From contig NZ_BAUX01000001.1 of NCBI RefSeq assembly GCF_002897035.1, forward strand, positions 310,001-374,000: a stretch of DNA of 64,000 bases, given 5' to 3'. Both the position numbers and the translations under genes were made by a program. A model generated the notes under the pieces. It worked only from the letters and a program-made list of their open reading frames with translations. It was not told the DNA's origin and did not search any database. Each line of letters starts with the position of its first letter. Position 1 is the first letter of the stretch. Below, piece by piece: positions 44,494 through 52,045 of the stretch. The stretch comes from Methylopila sp. Yamaguchi. GTDB taxonomy: Bacteria; Pseudomonadota; Alphaproteobacteria; Rhizobiales; Methylopilaceae.

Positions 44494-45168
44494 TCACGCC
44501 GCCTCGAGGTAGGCCTCGAAGCAGTCGTTGTAGAGCACGTCGCCCTTGTCCGGGATGTCGTCCCAAAGATCCCGCGTCTTAAACTTCACGAGATATACAG
44601 GCTGGGCGGTGCAGATGCCGTCGGTCGGCACGTTGTCGGCGTAGAGATACGCGCCCTTGTAGACGGTCTCCACGACGCCGATCCGATTGCGGAGGTAGCC
44701 CGGGAGACGGGTATGGGCCGCCGGCGGCATATCCTTCACCCGCACCGTGTCTCCGGCTTTGAAGAGCGGGTCGACCGCCACGTCGCGATACGGATTTGCG
44801 CCGGTGTAGAAGTAGTCGATGACCTTGGCGGTGACGTCGTTATCCCCGGCGTTCGGCTGCGCGGCGTCGGGATGTTCGAGGTAGTACTTGGTCTTGGCCT
44901 CGAGCTCTTTCTCCGAGATATAATTCTTGGAGATCAGGAACTTGCACATTCCGCCGAGCCACTTGATGTAGTAGCGGTACTTGAAGTAATCGAGCGGGTT
45001 CATGGACTCGGCGAGAACCCGCAGGTCGGGCCAGGCCCAGATGCCGGTGCCCATCATCGTCGTGTGAACTGCGAAAAGCTGGGCCTCCCACGGCTCGACG
45101 AAGACGCGCTTCTCGACGTTGACGGGGCCGAGATTCTCTATGCCCCCGAGATAATGCTGTATCTTCAT
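44494..45168 (-). CDS. nthB: Nitrile hydratase beta subunit
   Basis: A 224-residue partner of NthA. MKIQHYLGGIENLGPVNVEKRVFVEPWEAQLFAVHTTM is close to the classic beta-subunit start, and the C-terminal SH3-like part KAGDTVRVKDMPPAAHTRLPGYLRNRIGVVE is diagnostic. ATG at 45168 has a GGAGG site at 7 bp. First gene of an operon of eight (nthB, nthA, accessory, DUF1097-like, cbtB, cbtA, unknown, phosphatase fold). A leader of about 250 nt with terminator and ANTAR hairpins precedes it. Confidence 0.96.
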   Translation of the reverse strand: MKIQHYLGGIENLGPVNVEKRVFVEPWEAQLFAVHTTMMGTGIWAWPDLRVLAESMNPLDYFKYRYYIKWLGGMCKFLISKNYISEKELEAKTKYYLEHPDAAQPNAGDNDVTAKVIDYFYTGANPYRDVAVDPLFKAGDTVRVKDMPPAAHTRLPGYLRNRIGVVETVYKGAYLYADNVPTDGICTAQPVYLVKFKTRDLWDDIPDKGDVLYNDCFEAYLEAA

Positions 45169-45327
45169 GCTTGAGCCTCCGCATCGATCGGCGCTGAACG
45201 ACCCCCTCGGGATCGGCGCCTCGCTTGAATCAGGTCTGCGCGGCCGCGCTTCCGCGGCGTCGTCGCAGGCGAGTAATTCCTCAGATGCGCGACCTTTTTG
45301 CGAAGCAGGCCTCAAAGCCAAAAACGC

Positions 45328-45357
45328 AAAAAAGCCCGTCAGCATCTTGCTGCGGGC
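45328..45357 (-). terminator. Leader terminator of the nitrile hydratase operon
   Basis: On the minus strand GCCCG pairs with CGGGC and inner AGCA with TGCT around an AGA loop, followed at once by six U (45333-45328) and another U run soon after. It lies 160 nt before nthB and after the predicted promoter, so transcription should stop here unless antiterminated. Confidence 0.85.
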
Positions 45358-45420
45358 GACTGTGCCGAGTTCTGTTTAAGTGCGTGGCTTGCGTCTACAT
45401 GGGCAGCACTGCCCGACGCA
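45353..45420 (-). ncRNA. ANTAR antitermination leader of nthB operon (hairpins P1 and P2)
   Basis: P1 (45420-45390): lower stem TGCGTC/GACGCA, 5-nt bulge on the 3' side, upper stem GGGC/GCCC, hexaloop AGTGCT. P2 (45366-45355): stem GGC/GCC, hexaloop ACAGTC, extended by one C-G pair across a bulge. Both hexaloops have A at position 1 and G at position 4, the recognised ANTAR-protein target. The 3' arm of P2 is part of the 5' arm of the terminator, so P2 and the terminator exclude each other. The AmiR-like ANTAR protein is encoded next door. Confidence 0.82.
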
Positions 45421-45424
45421 TGCC

Positions 45425-45456
45425 ATTAGAGTGAGGCTGGCATAAACGACAGTCAA
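45425..45456 (-). promoter_or_regulatory. Possible promoter of the nitrile hydratase operon
   Basis: Minus-strand -35 TTGACT (45451-45456) and -10 TCTAAT (45425-45430), each 5 of 6 to consensus but 20 bp apart, longer than ideal. Transcription would begin right at the foot of hairpin P1. Confidence 0.45.
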
Positions 45457-45561
45457 GCACAATTTTTGATCTGATGGCGCACGCTTTTTACTCGCCTTCA
45501 GCGGGCAGGCGGTCCGATCGCCGCTTGACAACCCGTCTCGGCGGATGGAGCCTGAACATCA

Positions 45562-45647
45562 GGCGCTGGGCAAAGATGCCCGTTCGAGCGTCACGCATTT
45601 CGAGACACATCACGGCGCGGGACATCACCGCGCCTGGCAGCGACGCC
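45562..45647 (+). ncRNA. ANTAR antitermination leader of the amiC-amiR operon (hairpins P1 and P2)
   Basis: P1 (45562-45592): lower stem GGCGCT/AGCGTC (one wobble), 5-nt bulge GTTCG on the 3' side, upper stem GGGC/GCCC, hexaloop AAAGAT. P2 (45636-45647): stem GGC/GCC, hexaloop AGCGAC. Both loops have A1 and G4. A separate 7-bp hairpin (45614-45634) fills the linker. The 3' arm of P2 (45645-45647) is the beginning of the terminator stem. A TTGACA at 45525-45530 may be the -35 box, but I see no good -10. Confidence 0.8.
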
Positions 45648-45676
45648 CTCAAGCCTCACGGCTCGAGGGCTTTTTT
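45645..45676 (+). terminator. Leader terminator of the amiC-amiR operon
   Basis: 11-bp stem with one mismatch (45645-45655 with 45660-45670, GCCCTC/GAGGGC outer and AGCC/GGCT inner), 4-nt loop, six T at 45671-45676. It ends 13 bp before the amiC ATG. Confidence 0.85.
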
Positions 45677-45689
45677 GTTTGGCGATCCG

Positions 45690-46844
45690 ATGACGACCTG
45701 CACCTTCCGCATCGGCCTGATGTTTTCCTCGACCGGGCCCTACAGCTCAGTCGCGGAGCCCATGCTGAACGGCGCACTGCTCGCCGTGTCGGAAGTCAAC
45801 GCGTCGGGGCGGGTTCGTCTCGAGCCCGTCGTGGTAAACCCCGGCGGCGACCTTGCCCGCTACGCTCCCCTCAGCTCCCAACTGTTGTCGAGCGGGGTCC
45901 GACAGGTCGTCGGCTGCTACACCTCCTCAAGCCGGAAGGAAGTCATCCCGGTCTTCGAGAAGCACGACGCGATGCTCTGGTATCCCTCGCACTACGAAGG
46001 GTTCGAGAGCTCCGACAACGTCGTCTACACGGGGGCCGCGCCCAACCAGCACATCCTTCCCCTCATCGATTACCTGATGTCGTCTTACGGCGACCGCGCC
46101 TTCTGCGTCGGCTCCAACTACATCTGGGCCTGGGAGAACAACCGGATCCTGCGCGAGGTCGTGGTGGCGCGCGGCGGCTCGGTGGTCGCCGAGCGCTATC
46201 TCCCGGTGGGAGAGACCGACTTCGACAAGACCATTGAGGCGATCCTGTTGGCGCGGCCAAGTTTTGTGTTCTCGTCGCTGATCGGCGTCAGCGGATACGG
46301 CTTTATCCGACGTCTGCGCGAGATTTGTGTGGCCCGCGGCATAGACCAGCCGGCGAATCTCCCTGTCGCGAGCTGCAATCTGAACGAACCCGACCTGATC
46401 GACATCGGAGGCGATGCGATGGATGGCCATATCAGTTCAAGCGTCTACTTCTCGTCTCTCGCAACGCCCGAGAACGACGCCTTCGTGGCGAACTACGCCG
46501 CAGCCTATCCTCACAAACCCGCCACGTCCGCAGATGCGGAAGCGTCCTACATCGCGGTCAAGCTGCTCGCCGCGGCGCTCGCCGAGGCCGGCGTCGACGA
46601 GATCGTGCCGGTCCGCCGCGCGCTCGCCTGCCAGCGACTGAAAGCGCCCCAGGGCGAAGTCGCCGTCGACGCCGACACCATGCACCTTCATCTCACGCCG
46701 CGGATCGGCCGATCCCAGTCCGACGCGACCTTCGTGGTGATCCGGCAGGAGCCGGTGGCCGTCCGGCCCGACCCCTATCTCGTGCGCTTCTCCGCGACGG
46801 ACCCCTGGTCGTCATCGACGGCGCAGCTTCGGGTGGTGAGCTGA
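45690..46844 (+). CDS. amiC: AmiC-like amide-sensing regulator (NhhC type)
   Basis: A cytoplasmic periplasmic-binding-protein-fold sensor, 384 residues, no signal peptide. FRIGLMFSSTGPYSSVAEPMLNGALLAVSEVN, then VVGCYTSSSRKEVIPVFEKHDAMLWYPSHYEGFESSDNVVYTGAAPNQH match AmiC/UrtA-like proteins. In Pseudomonas amidase control AmiC holds the antiterminator AmiR until an amide binds. ATG at 45690 has no strong ribosome-binding site; it lies just after a leader terminator. amiR overlaps its stop by 1 bp. Confidence 0.9.
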   Translation: MTTCTFRIGLMFSSTGPYSSVAEPMLNGALLAVSEVNASGRVRLEPVVVNPGGDLARYAPLSSQLLSSGVRQVVGCYTSSSRKEVIPVFEKHDAMLWYPSHYEGFESSDNVVYTGAAPNQHILPLIDYLMSSYGDRAFCVGSNYIWAWENNRILREVVVARGGSVVAERYLPVGETDFDKTIEAILLARPSFVFSSLIGVSGYGFIRRLREICVARGIDQPANLPVASCNLNEPDLIDIGGDAMDGHISSSVYFSSLATPENDAFVANYAAAYPHKPATSADAEASYIAVKLLAAALAEAGVDEIVPVRRALACQRLKAPQGEVAVDADTMHLHLTPRIGRSQSDATFVVIRQEPVAVRPDPYLVRFSATDPWSSSTAQLRVVS

Positions 46845-47491
46845 TGACCGAGGTTCATCTCCAGAATTTTCGAGGCATGCGCGCCGTGATCTTCGCGGCG
46901 GGCGAAGGCGGCATCGACACCTTGGCCTCGGTGCTCACGAAACTTGGTCTTGCTGTCGAGAGACCCGCGGCGCTCGACGGGCCCGTGGTCGACATGGCGG
47001 CGTTCAGTTCGGGACGCGACGTGCTGTTTATCGACGGCGATCTCGAAGGCGTGCTCTCGTCCGCGGCGTTTTCGAACGGCCTGCCGCCCGCGGCGGTGAT
47101 CGGTCTCGTGGGCGTGGAGGCGCCGAGCCGGCTGAAGGGGCTGATGCACCAGGGCGCGACCGCGTTCCTGCGGAAGCCGGTTTATGCGGGAGCGGTCTAC
47201 ACGACGCTCTTCCTCGGCGTGAACCAGCACCTGCAACGGAAGGCGATCGTCGATCAGCTCGCCGAGCACCAGGATCGTCGCCGGCGACGGCGGCTCGTCA
47301 TCAAGACCATCGTCCGGATCATGGAGCGCCACGGAGTCGACGACGACGAGGCCTACTCCATCCTGCGGCGCGACAGCATGCGTGGCAGGATCAGCCTCGA
47401 AGACTACTGCGAACAGTATCTCGCCTGCCGGTCAGAGCCGACCGGATCCACCGACGACGAAGCCGCCGACTTCACGCTCATCCGGCGCTGA
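46844..47491 (+). CDS. amiR: AmiR-like ANTAR antiterminator (NhhD type)
   Basis: RNA-binding antitermination protein of 215 residues. N-terminal pseudo-receiver domain (about 1-125; no phosphorylatable Asp/Lys pattern is evident), a coiled linker (NQHLQRKAIVDQLAEHQDRRRRRRLV) and the C-terminal ANTAR three-helix domain (MERHGVDDDEAYSILRRDSMRGRISLEDYCEQYL). The start ATG overlaps the amiC stop (TGATG), as in the amiC-amiR pair of other species. Its probable RNA targets lie at 45353-45420 and 45562-45647. Confidence 0.9.
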   Translation: MTEVHLQNFRGMRAVIFAAGEGGIDTLASVLTKLGLAVERPAALDGPVVDMAAFSSGRDVLFIDGDLEGVLSSAAFSNGLPPAAVIGLVGVEAPSRLKGLMHQGATAFLRKPVYAGAVYTTLFLGVNQHLQRKAIVDQLAEHQDRRRRRRLVIKTIVRIMERHGVDDDEAYSILRRDSMRGRISLEDYCEQYLACRSEPTGSTDDEAADFTLIRR

Positions 47492-47518
47492 CCTGATCTC
47501 TCGACGACGCAGTCGACC

Positions 47519-47540
47519 GCCGCCCCGCACGTCGGGCGGC
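47519..47540. other. Hairpin between amiR and the amidase gene
   Basis: Perfect 7-bp stem (GCCGCCC / GGGCGGC) with an 8-nt loop and no U tract. It may slow read-through or protect RNA ends. It does not have the ANTAR hexaloop. Confidence 0.45.
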
Positions 47541-47611
47541 GAGCCGCCTCGCGCTTCCCCGGACGCCGGCTGCCATCGACGCCAGCCCGTCCTCCCCAGG
47601 AGAACGGCACA

Positions 47612-48601
47612 ATGAACTGGCTCGACACGTCGATCATGGCGGCGCGCGGCGAAGCGAAGGGGCGCCCCGGGCGGACCTTCTCGATCACAGAAGAGTCTCA
47701 GGGCAAGTATCACTACGTTTACGGCCCCTACGCAGAGCCGAAGCTCCGGGTCGATCCCGGAGCGGTGGTTTCGGCCGAGACCCACGACGCGATGGAAGGG
47801 CAGATCAAAACCGAGAGCGACAGCCCGAGCGAGATCCTGAACTTCCCGTTCCTCAATCCGCAGAACGGGCCGATCTACGTCAACGGCGCCGAAAAGGGCG
47901 ATTGCCTCGCGGTCTATATTCACAAGATCGTCCCGCGCGGTCCCCAGCCGGTCGGCACGACCTGCATCATGCCGGAGTTCGGCGGCCTCGTGGGCACGGG
48001 CGACACCGCGATCCTCAATCCGCCGCTGCCCGAGATCGTCAAGAAGCTCGAGGTGACGCCCGAAAAGGGCGTGGTCTGGAACGACAAGATCACGCTGCCC
48101 TATGAGCCCTTCATCGGCACGATCGGGACCTCGCCCGAAATCGAGGCGATCTCCTCGCTCGTCCCCGACTACTACGGCGGCAACATGGACCTCCCGGACG
48201 TCGGCCCGGGCGCCGTGATCTACCTGCCGGTGCATGCGCCCGGCGGTCTGCTCTATCTCGGCGACTGCCACGCCACCCAGGGCGACGGCGAGCTCTGCGG
48301 CTTCGCGATCGAGCATCCGACGGTCACGACGATCCAGATCGACCTGATCAAGAACTGGACCTTCCGCTGGCCGCGGCTCGAGACGAAGGACCTCATCATG
48401 ACGATCGGCTCCGGCCGTCCGATGGAGGACGCCGCACGCATCGCCTATCGCGAACTCGTTCGCTGGATGGCGGCTGATTACGGCTACGACGAACTCGAGG
48501 CTTACATGCTGCTGACCCAGGCCGGAAAGCTCAGGGTCGGGAACATGGTCGACCCGAAATACACGCTCGGCGCCTCGATCTCCAAGACGCTGCTGATCTG
48601 A
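47612..48601 (+). CDS. Acetamidase/formamidase family amidase
   Basis: Hydrolyses short amides to acid and ammonia; 329 residues of the FmdA/AmdA family. Features include VDPGAVVSAETHDAMEGQI, NPQNGPIYVNGAEKGDCLAVYI, the GTTCIMPEFGG loop and LYLGDCHATQGDGELCGFAIE with the metal/active-site cluster. ATG at 47612 follows AGGAG. It follows amiC-amiR on the same strand, 120 bp later. It completes the nitrile to amide to acid route started by NthAB. Confidence 0.9.
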   Translation: MNWLDTSIMAARGEAKGRPGRTFSITEESQGKYHYVYGPYAEPKLRVDPGAVVSAETHDAMEGQIKTESDSPSEILNFPFLNPQNGPIYVNGAEKGDCLAVYIHKIVPRGPQPVGTTCIMPEFGGLVGTGDTAILNPPLPEIVKKLEVTPEKGVVWNDKITLPYEPFIGTIGTSPEIEAISSLVPDYYGGNMDLPDVGPGAVIYLPVHAPGGLLYLGDCHATQGDGELCGFAIEHPTVTTIQIDLIKNWTFRWPRLETKDLIMTIGSGRPMEDAARIAYRELVRWMAADYGYDELEAYMLLTQAGKLRVGNMVDPKYTLGASISKTLLI

Positions 48602-48629
48602 CGGAGCCTCCCCCGTCGCTCCGGCCAGG

Positions 48630-48661
48630 CAAGGACGCGACCGGGTTCTTCGGCGTCCTTG
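48630..48661. terminator. Hairpin after the amidase gene
   Basis: Perfect 9-bp stem (CAAGGACGC at 48630-48638, GCGTCCTTG at 48653-48661), 14-nt loop, no U tract; 29 bp after the amidase stop and facing the convergent dadA. Confidence 0.5.
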
Positions 48662-48847
48662 GCGCCGGTGAAAGACTGAGCCTCGGGGTGGCGTGCGCGT
48701 AACGCCGCTTCGTGCTTCGAAGCGGAACGTCCCGAGATCCCCAGCAGGCGCCTTGGACTGCTGGGAACTTATGAGCTGCGGCTTGCCGGCCTTCGCAAAG
48801 CAGGAAGGCTCGCTCTCAAGCGCCAACGCCCGCCGGCGGAAGACCCG

Positions 48848-50092
48848 TTACGCCCTCGTCGGCGAGAAGGCCTCGATGGGGATTGTGGGCGCTCGGTCAG
48901 CGAGCAGGTCCGCCACCACCTCTCCGGTCCTCGCGCCCGAGGCCAGGCCGATGTGCCCATGGCCGAAGGCGTAGACGACGTCGCGCGAGCGGCTCGCGCG
49001 GCCGATCACCGGCAAGGAGTCCGGCATGCTGGGCCGGAAGCCCATCCACTGGGTAAGGCGTTCTTCCGGATAGTCGCGCCTCAACCCCGGAAAAAGCCGC
49101 TGGCCGAGATTGAGCAGGATCCGGGCGCGACGCCAGTCGGGCTTCGCGGCGAGTCCGGCGAACTCCACGGTGCCGGCCAGGCGAAGGCCCGTCTCCATCG
49201 ACGTGGCGACGAACTTGCCGGTCGCGTCGAGGATCGATGAGCGCGGCGCGATCTCCGGATCCTTGATGACGATGTGATAGCCGCGCTCCGTGTCGAGGGG
49301 CACGTCGTCGCCGAGTTGCTTCGCGAGCGGCTTGGACCACGCGCCGGCCGCGACCACCGCACGGTCAGCCTCCAGGCGGCCGCCAGCCGTGCGCACCGCC
49401 TGCAGTCGGTCTCCCTCAAGATCGAACCCGACCGCACGCGTGCGCTCGATCGTGCCGCCGTCGCGAACGAACGCCTCGGCGAGCCGGGAGATCAGACGGT
49501 TGGGGTTCACCGTATGCCCGTTGTCGGGCACGAAGACGCCAATGCGGTACTCGCGGGAGAGGCTGGGCTCCTGCTGCCAGAGAGCGTCGCGGGTCAGCAC
49601 CTCGAAAGCGATCCCGTTGTCGCGCCGCAGGCGCCAGCCGAGAGCGTCGCCGTCAAAATCCTCCTGGGAGCGGTAGACGACCAGATGACCCTGGCGCCTC
49701 AACAGCGCTTCCGCGCCGGCGTTCGTCACCAGCGGCCGATAGGACCCATAGCTGTCGCGCAACAGGCCGGCGAGCGCGGCGGCTTGGGCCGCGACACGAT
49801 CGGGGGAGCCTGCCTTGAGGAAACGGTAGATCCACGGCGCGACCTTCGGCGCGTAAGCCCAGCGGATCGACAGCGGTCCAAGCGGGTCGAGCAGCCAGCC
49901 GGGAATCTTGGACAAGTTGCCCGGCATCGACATCGGCACGACCGAGGAGGCGTTGAGGCAGCCGGCGTTGCCGAAGCTCGCGCCCTCGGCGATGCCTCCC
50001 GGCTCGATCAGCGTGACCTCATGGCCGTCTCTCAGCGCGAAGCTTGCGGACGCCACCCCGACGGCGCCGCCGCCGATGACCACGACCTTCAT
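48848..50092 (-). CDS. dadA: D-amino acid dehydrogenase-like FAD oxidoreductase
   Basis: A 414-residue DAO-family flavoprotein. KVVVIGGGAVGVASASFALRDGHEVTLIEP is the Rossmann motif, ASFGNAGCLNASSVVPMSMPG and IRWAYAPKVAPWIYRFL are typical of DadA, and WMGFRPSMPDSLPVIG with AFGHGHIGLASGARTGEVVADL marks the C-terminus. It would oxidise a D-amino acid or a related secondary amine to an imino acid. Ribosome-binding site GAAGGAG at 8 bp. It starts 25 bp after the flavin reductase stop, so it shares the sigma54-driven transcript. Confidence 0.87.
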   Translation of the reverse strand: MKVVVIGGGAVGVASASFALRDGHEVTLIEPGGIAEGASFGNAGCLNASSVVPMSMPGNLSKIPGWLLDPLGPLSIRWAYAPKVAPWIYRFLKAGSPDRVAAQAAALAGLLRDSYGSYRPLVTNAGAEALLRRQGHLVVYRSQEDFDGDALGWRLRRDNGIAFEVLTRDALWQQEPSLSREYRIGVFVPDNGHTVNPNRLISRLAEAFVRDGGTIERTRAVGFDLEGDRLQAVRTAGGRLEADRAVVAAGAWSKPLAKQLGDDVPLDTERGYHIVIKDPEIAPRSSILDATGKFVATSMETGLRLAGTVEFAGLAAKPDWRRARILLNLGQRLFPGLRRDYPEERLTQWMGFRPSMPDSLPVIGRASRSRDVVYAFGHGHIGLASGARTGEVVADLLADRAPTIPIEAFSPTRA

Positions 50093-50117
50093 GATTGCTC
50101 TCCTTCGATGCGGCCGC

Positions 50118-50618
50118 TCATGCCGGCGCCGCCGCGGAGCGCAGCGCGTCGAAGCGGCCGCCCGCGTAGAGCAGCGGGCGGGCTTCGTCGCCGCCCATCG
50201 TCATGTCCACGACGGTCGCGATGAAGAGGGTGTGGCTCTCGACAGGCATGGCCTCGGCGATCGCGCAATCGAAGCTCGCGAGGGCGCCTGCGAGCGCCGG
50301 CGCGCCCGTCGTCAGCGGTCGCCACGCGGTCTCGACGAAGCGCCGGTGACGGTGCTCCGAGGCGCTGAAGAGCCGCGCGGTGTCGACGTCGTCTTCGGCG
50401 AGCAGGTTCACGCAGAACACTCCGGCGCGGCCGATCACGTCGTGGCAGGAGACCTGGCGGTTCACGCAGATCAGCAGCGTCGGCCGTGGTTCGGCCGCCA
50501 CCGAGGTCACGGCCGTCGCCGCGAAGCCGTGCGGAACGCCGCCTTCTATCGTTGTGATGACGGACACGCCCGAGGCGAGCCGCCGCATGCCGCGTTTGAA
50601 CTCTGAGGGATCGGTCAT
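50118..50618 (-). CDS. Flavin reductase, partner of the luciferase-like monooxygenase
   Basis: A 166-residue flavin reductase-like protein: FKRGMRRLASGVSVITTIEGGVPHGFAATAVTSVAAEPRPTLLICVN, and a short C-terminus. It would reduce FMN for the divergently transcribed LLM monooxygenase. AGGAG precedes ATG 50618. A consensus sigma54 promoter starts transcription about 20 nt upstream. It heads the unit reductase-dadA. Confidence 0.9.
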   Translation of the reverse strand: MTDPSEFKRGMRRLASGVSVITTIEGGVPHGFAATAVTSVAAEPRPTLLICVNRQVSCHDVIGRAGVFCVNLLAEDDVDTARLFSASEHRHRRFVETAWRPLTTGAPALAGALASFDCAIAEAMPVESHTLFIATVVDMTMGGDEARPLLYAGGRFDALRSAAAPA

Positions 50619-50649
50619 CGAAGGCTCCTGTGCCGCAGCCGCTCCGTCG

Positions 50650-50664
50650 GCAAACGCCGTGCCA
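50650..50664 (-). promoter_or_regulatory. Sigma54 promoter of flavin reductase-dadA
   Basis: Minus strand TGGCACG-GCGT-TTGC, a full match to TGGCACG-N4-TTGC; the predicted start site is near 50638, 20 nt from the ATG. Confidence 0.85.
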
Positions 50665-50866
50665 TCGCAGCCCTCCGCCGCCGCTGAAGCGTGGGAGCGC
50701 GCTTCGTCTCGACGCTGAGGCGAGCGCTGTCGCTGATCTGAGACGTCGCGCGGTTGGGCCGCGCTCGTTCCGCTTCATCCCCGGCGCGGCCTTGGAGCAC
50801 GCGCGGCCGGTCCCTCAGGAAAAGCAACGGGTTGGACCGCGTCGGAGGGGACGCCGCGGTCCCGCT

Positions 50867-50881
50867 GGCATGGCTCTTGCG
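50867..50881 (+). promoter_or_regulatory. Sigma54 promoter of the LLM monooxygenase operon
   Basis: TGGCATG-GCTC-TTGC, one base from consensus in the -24 box, with the correct GG-N10-GC spacing. The start site should be near 50892, about 30 nt before the gene. Confidence 0.85.
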
Positions 50882-50921
50882 GCCGGCGGTCGGACCACCT
50901 CCTAAGCAATGAGGCGCCGCC

Positions 50922-52043
50922 TTGAAGCTCTCACTGTTCATGATGCCGATGCACGCGATGAACCGGGACTATCCGGAAACGCTCGATGAAGACATCGAGG
51001 CCTTCAAGCTCGCCGATGAACTCGGCTTCGAGGAGGGCTGGATCGGCGAGCATTACTCGTCAGAGATCGAGCAGATCTCTTCGCCGCTCATCTTTCTTGC
51101 GCATATCGCTGCGCAGACGAAGAACATGAAGCTCGGCACGGGCGTGGTCTCGCTTCCAATCTATCATCCCGCGCAACTCTCGTCCCATGTCGCCCTGCTC
51201 GACCATCTGACGAAGGGCCGGCTGATCCTTGGCGTTGGGACCGGCGGCCTCGGGTCGGACTTCGAGATCTTCGATCTCGTGAAGGCCGACCGCACTGCGA
51301 TGATGCTGGACTCGCTCTCCATCATGAAACGGATCTGGGCGTCCGACCCGCCCTACGACGTCCAGGGCACGTTCTGGAAGGTTCAGCTCAAGGATATGCT
51401 CTGGCCGGATCTCGGCGTCGGGCCGCTTCCGAAGACGCTGCAGAAGCCGCACCCGAAGCTCGCCGTCTCCGTCAGCAGTCCGAACTCCGGATCGATCCGG
51501 GTGGCGGCTCGGGAGGACCTGATGCCGATCTCGGCGAACTTCGTCGCCTCCTGGGTCGTGAAGACCCACTGGGACACCTACTGCGACGAGATGGCCAAGC
51601 TCGGCAAGACGCCGGACGGCGCAGACTGGCGGGTGGCGCGCAGCATCTTCGTCGCGCCGACCGACGCGGAGGCTGAAGCTTACGTCAAGACGCCGGGCGG
51701 AGCCTATGACTGGTACTACGACTACATGTTCCAGGTTTACGCCCGCATGGGCTCGGCGGCCCTGCTCGCGCCCTTCGTCGACACGCCGCCGGAGACGATC
51801 ACCCATGAATTGGTTCGGGACAACTTCGTGATCTACGGAAGCCCGGAGACCGTCGCGGGCAAGATCTTGGCGCTGCGCGAAGAGGTCGGACCGTTCGAAA
51901 CTCTGATGATGACGTCGCATGACTGGAGCGACAAAGCCGTGATGCGGCGCTCGATGGAGCTCCTCGCCAGGGAGGTCATGCCGCGGGTGAATGCGACGCT
52001 CGAGGCGGAGCCCGTCGAACTGAAGCGCGCCGCGGGGGCCTGA
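50922..52043 (+). CDS. LLM-class flavin-dependent monooxygenase
   Basis: A 373-residue bacterial luciferase-like enzyme that uses reduced flavin and O2. MKLSLFMMPMHAMNRDYPETLDEDIEAFKLADELGFEEGWIGEH, then the LGTGVVSLPIYHPAQLSSHVALLDHLTKGRLILGVGTGG stretch match the terpene/limonene-type LLM group. The start is TTG at 50922 (MKLSLF), preceded by GAGG; an ATG at 50909 is in another frame. It is first in an operon with an FAD oxidase and an aldehyde dehydrogenase. Substrate unknown. Confidence 0.9.
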   Translation: MKLSLFMMPMHAMNRDYPETLDEDIEAFKLADELGFEEGWIGEHYSSEIEQISSPLIFLAHIAAQTKNMKLGTGVVSLPIYHPAQLSSHVALLDHLTKGRLILGVGTGGLGSDFEIFDLVKADRTAMMLDSLSIMKRIWASDPPYDVQGTFWKVQLKDMLWPDLGVGPLPKTLQKPHPKLAVSVSSPNSGSIRVAAREDLMPISANFVASWVVKTHWDTYCDEMAKLGKTPDGADWRVARSIFVAPTDAEAEAYVKTPGGAYDWYYDYMFQVYARMGSAALLAPFVDTPPETITHELVRDNFVIYGSPETVAGKILALREEVGPFETLMMTSHDWSDKAVMRRSMELLAREVMPRVNATLEAEPVELKRAAGA

Positions 52044-52045
52044 GC

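Noticed and set aside
45406-45422. Sigma54 promoter before nthB (TGGCATG-CGTC-GGGC on the minus strand)
   Set aside because: GG-N10-GC spacing fits, but the -12 box lacks TTGC and the site overlaps hairpin P1; a sigma70-type start just upstream fits the leader better.
47519-47540. Third ANTAR site before the amidase gene
   Set aside because: The hairpin has an 8-nt loop, no A1/G4 hexaloop, and no terminator follows.
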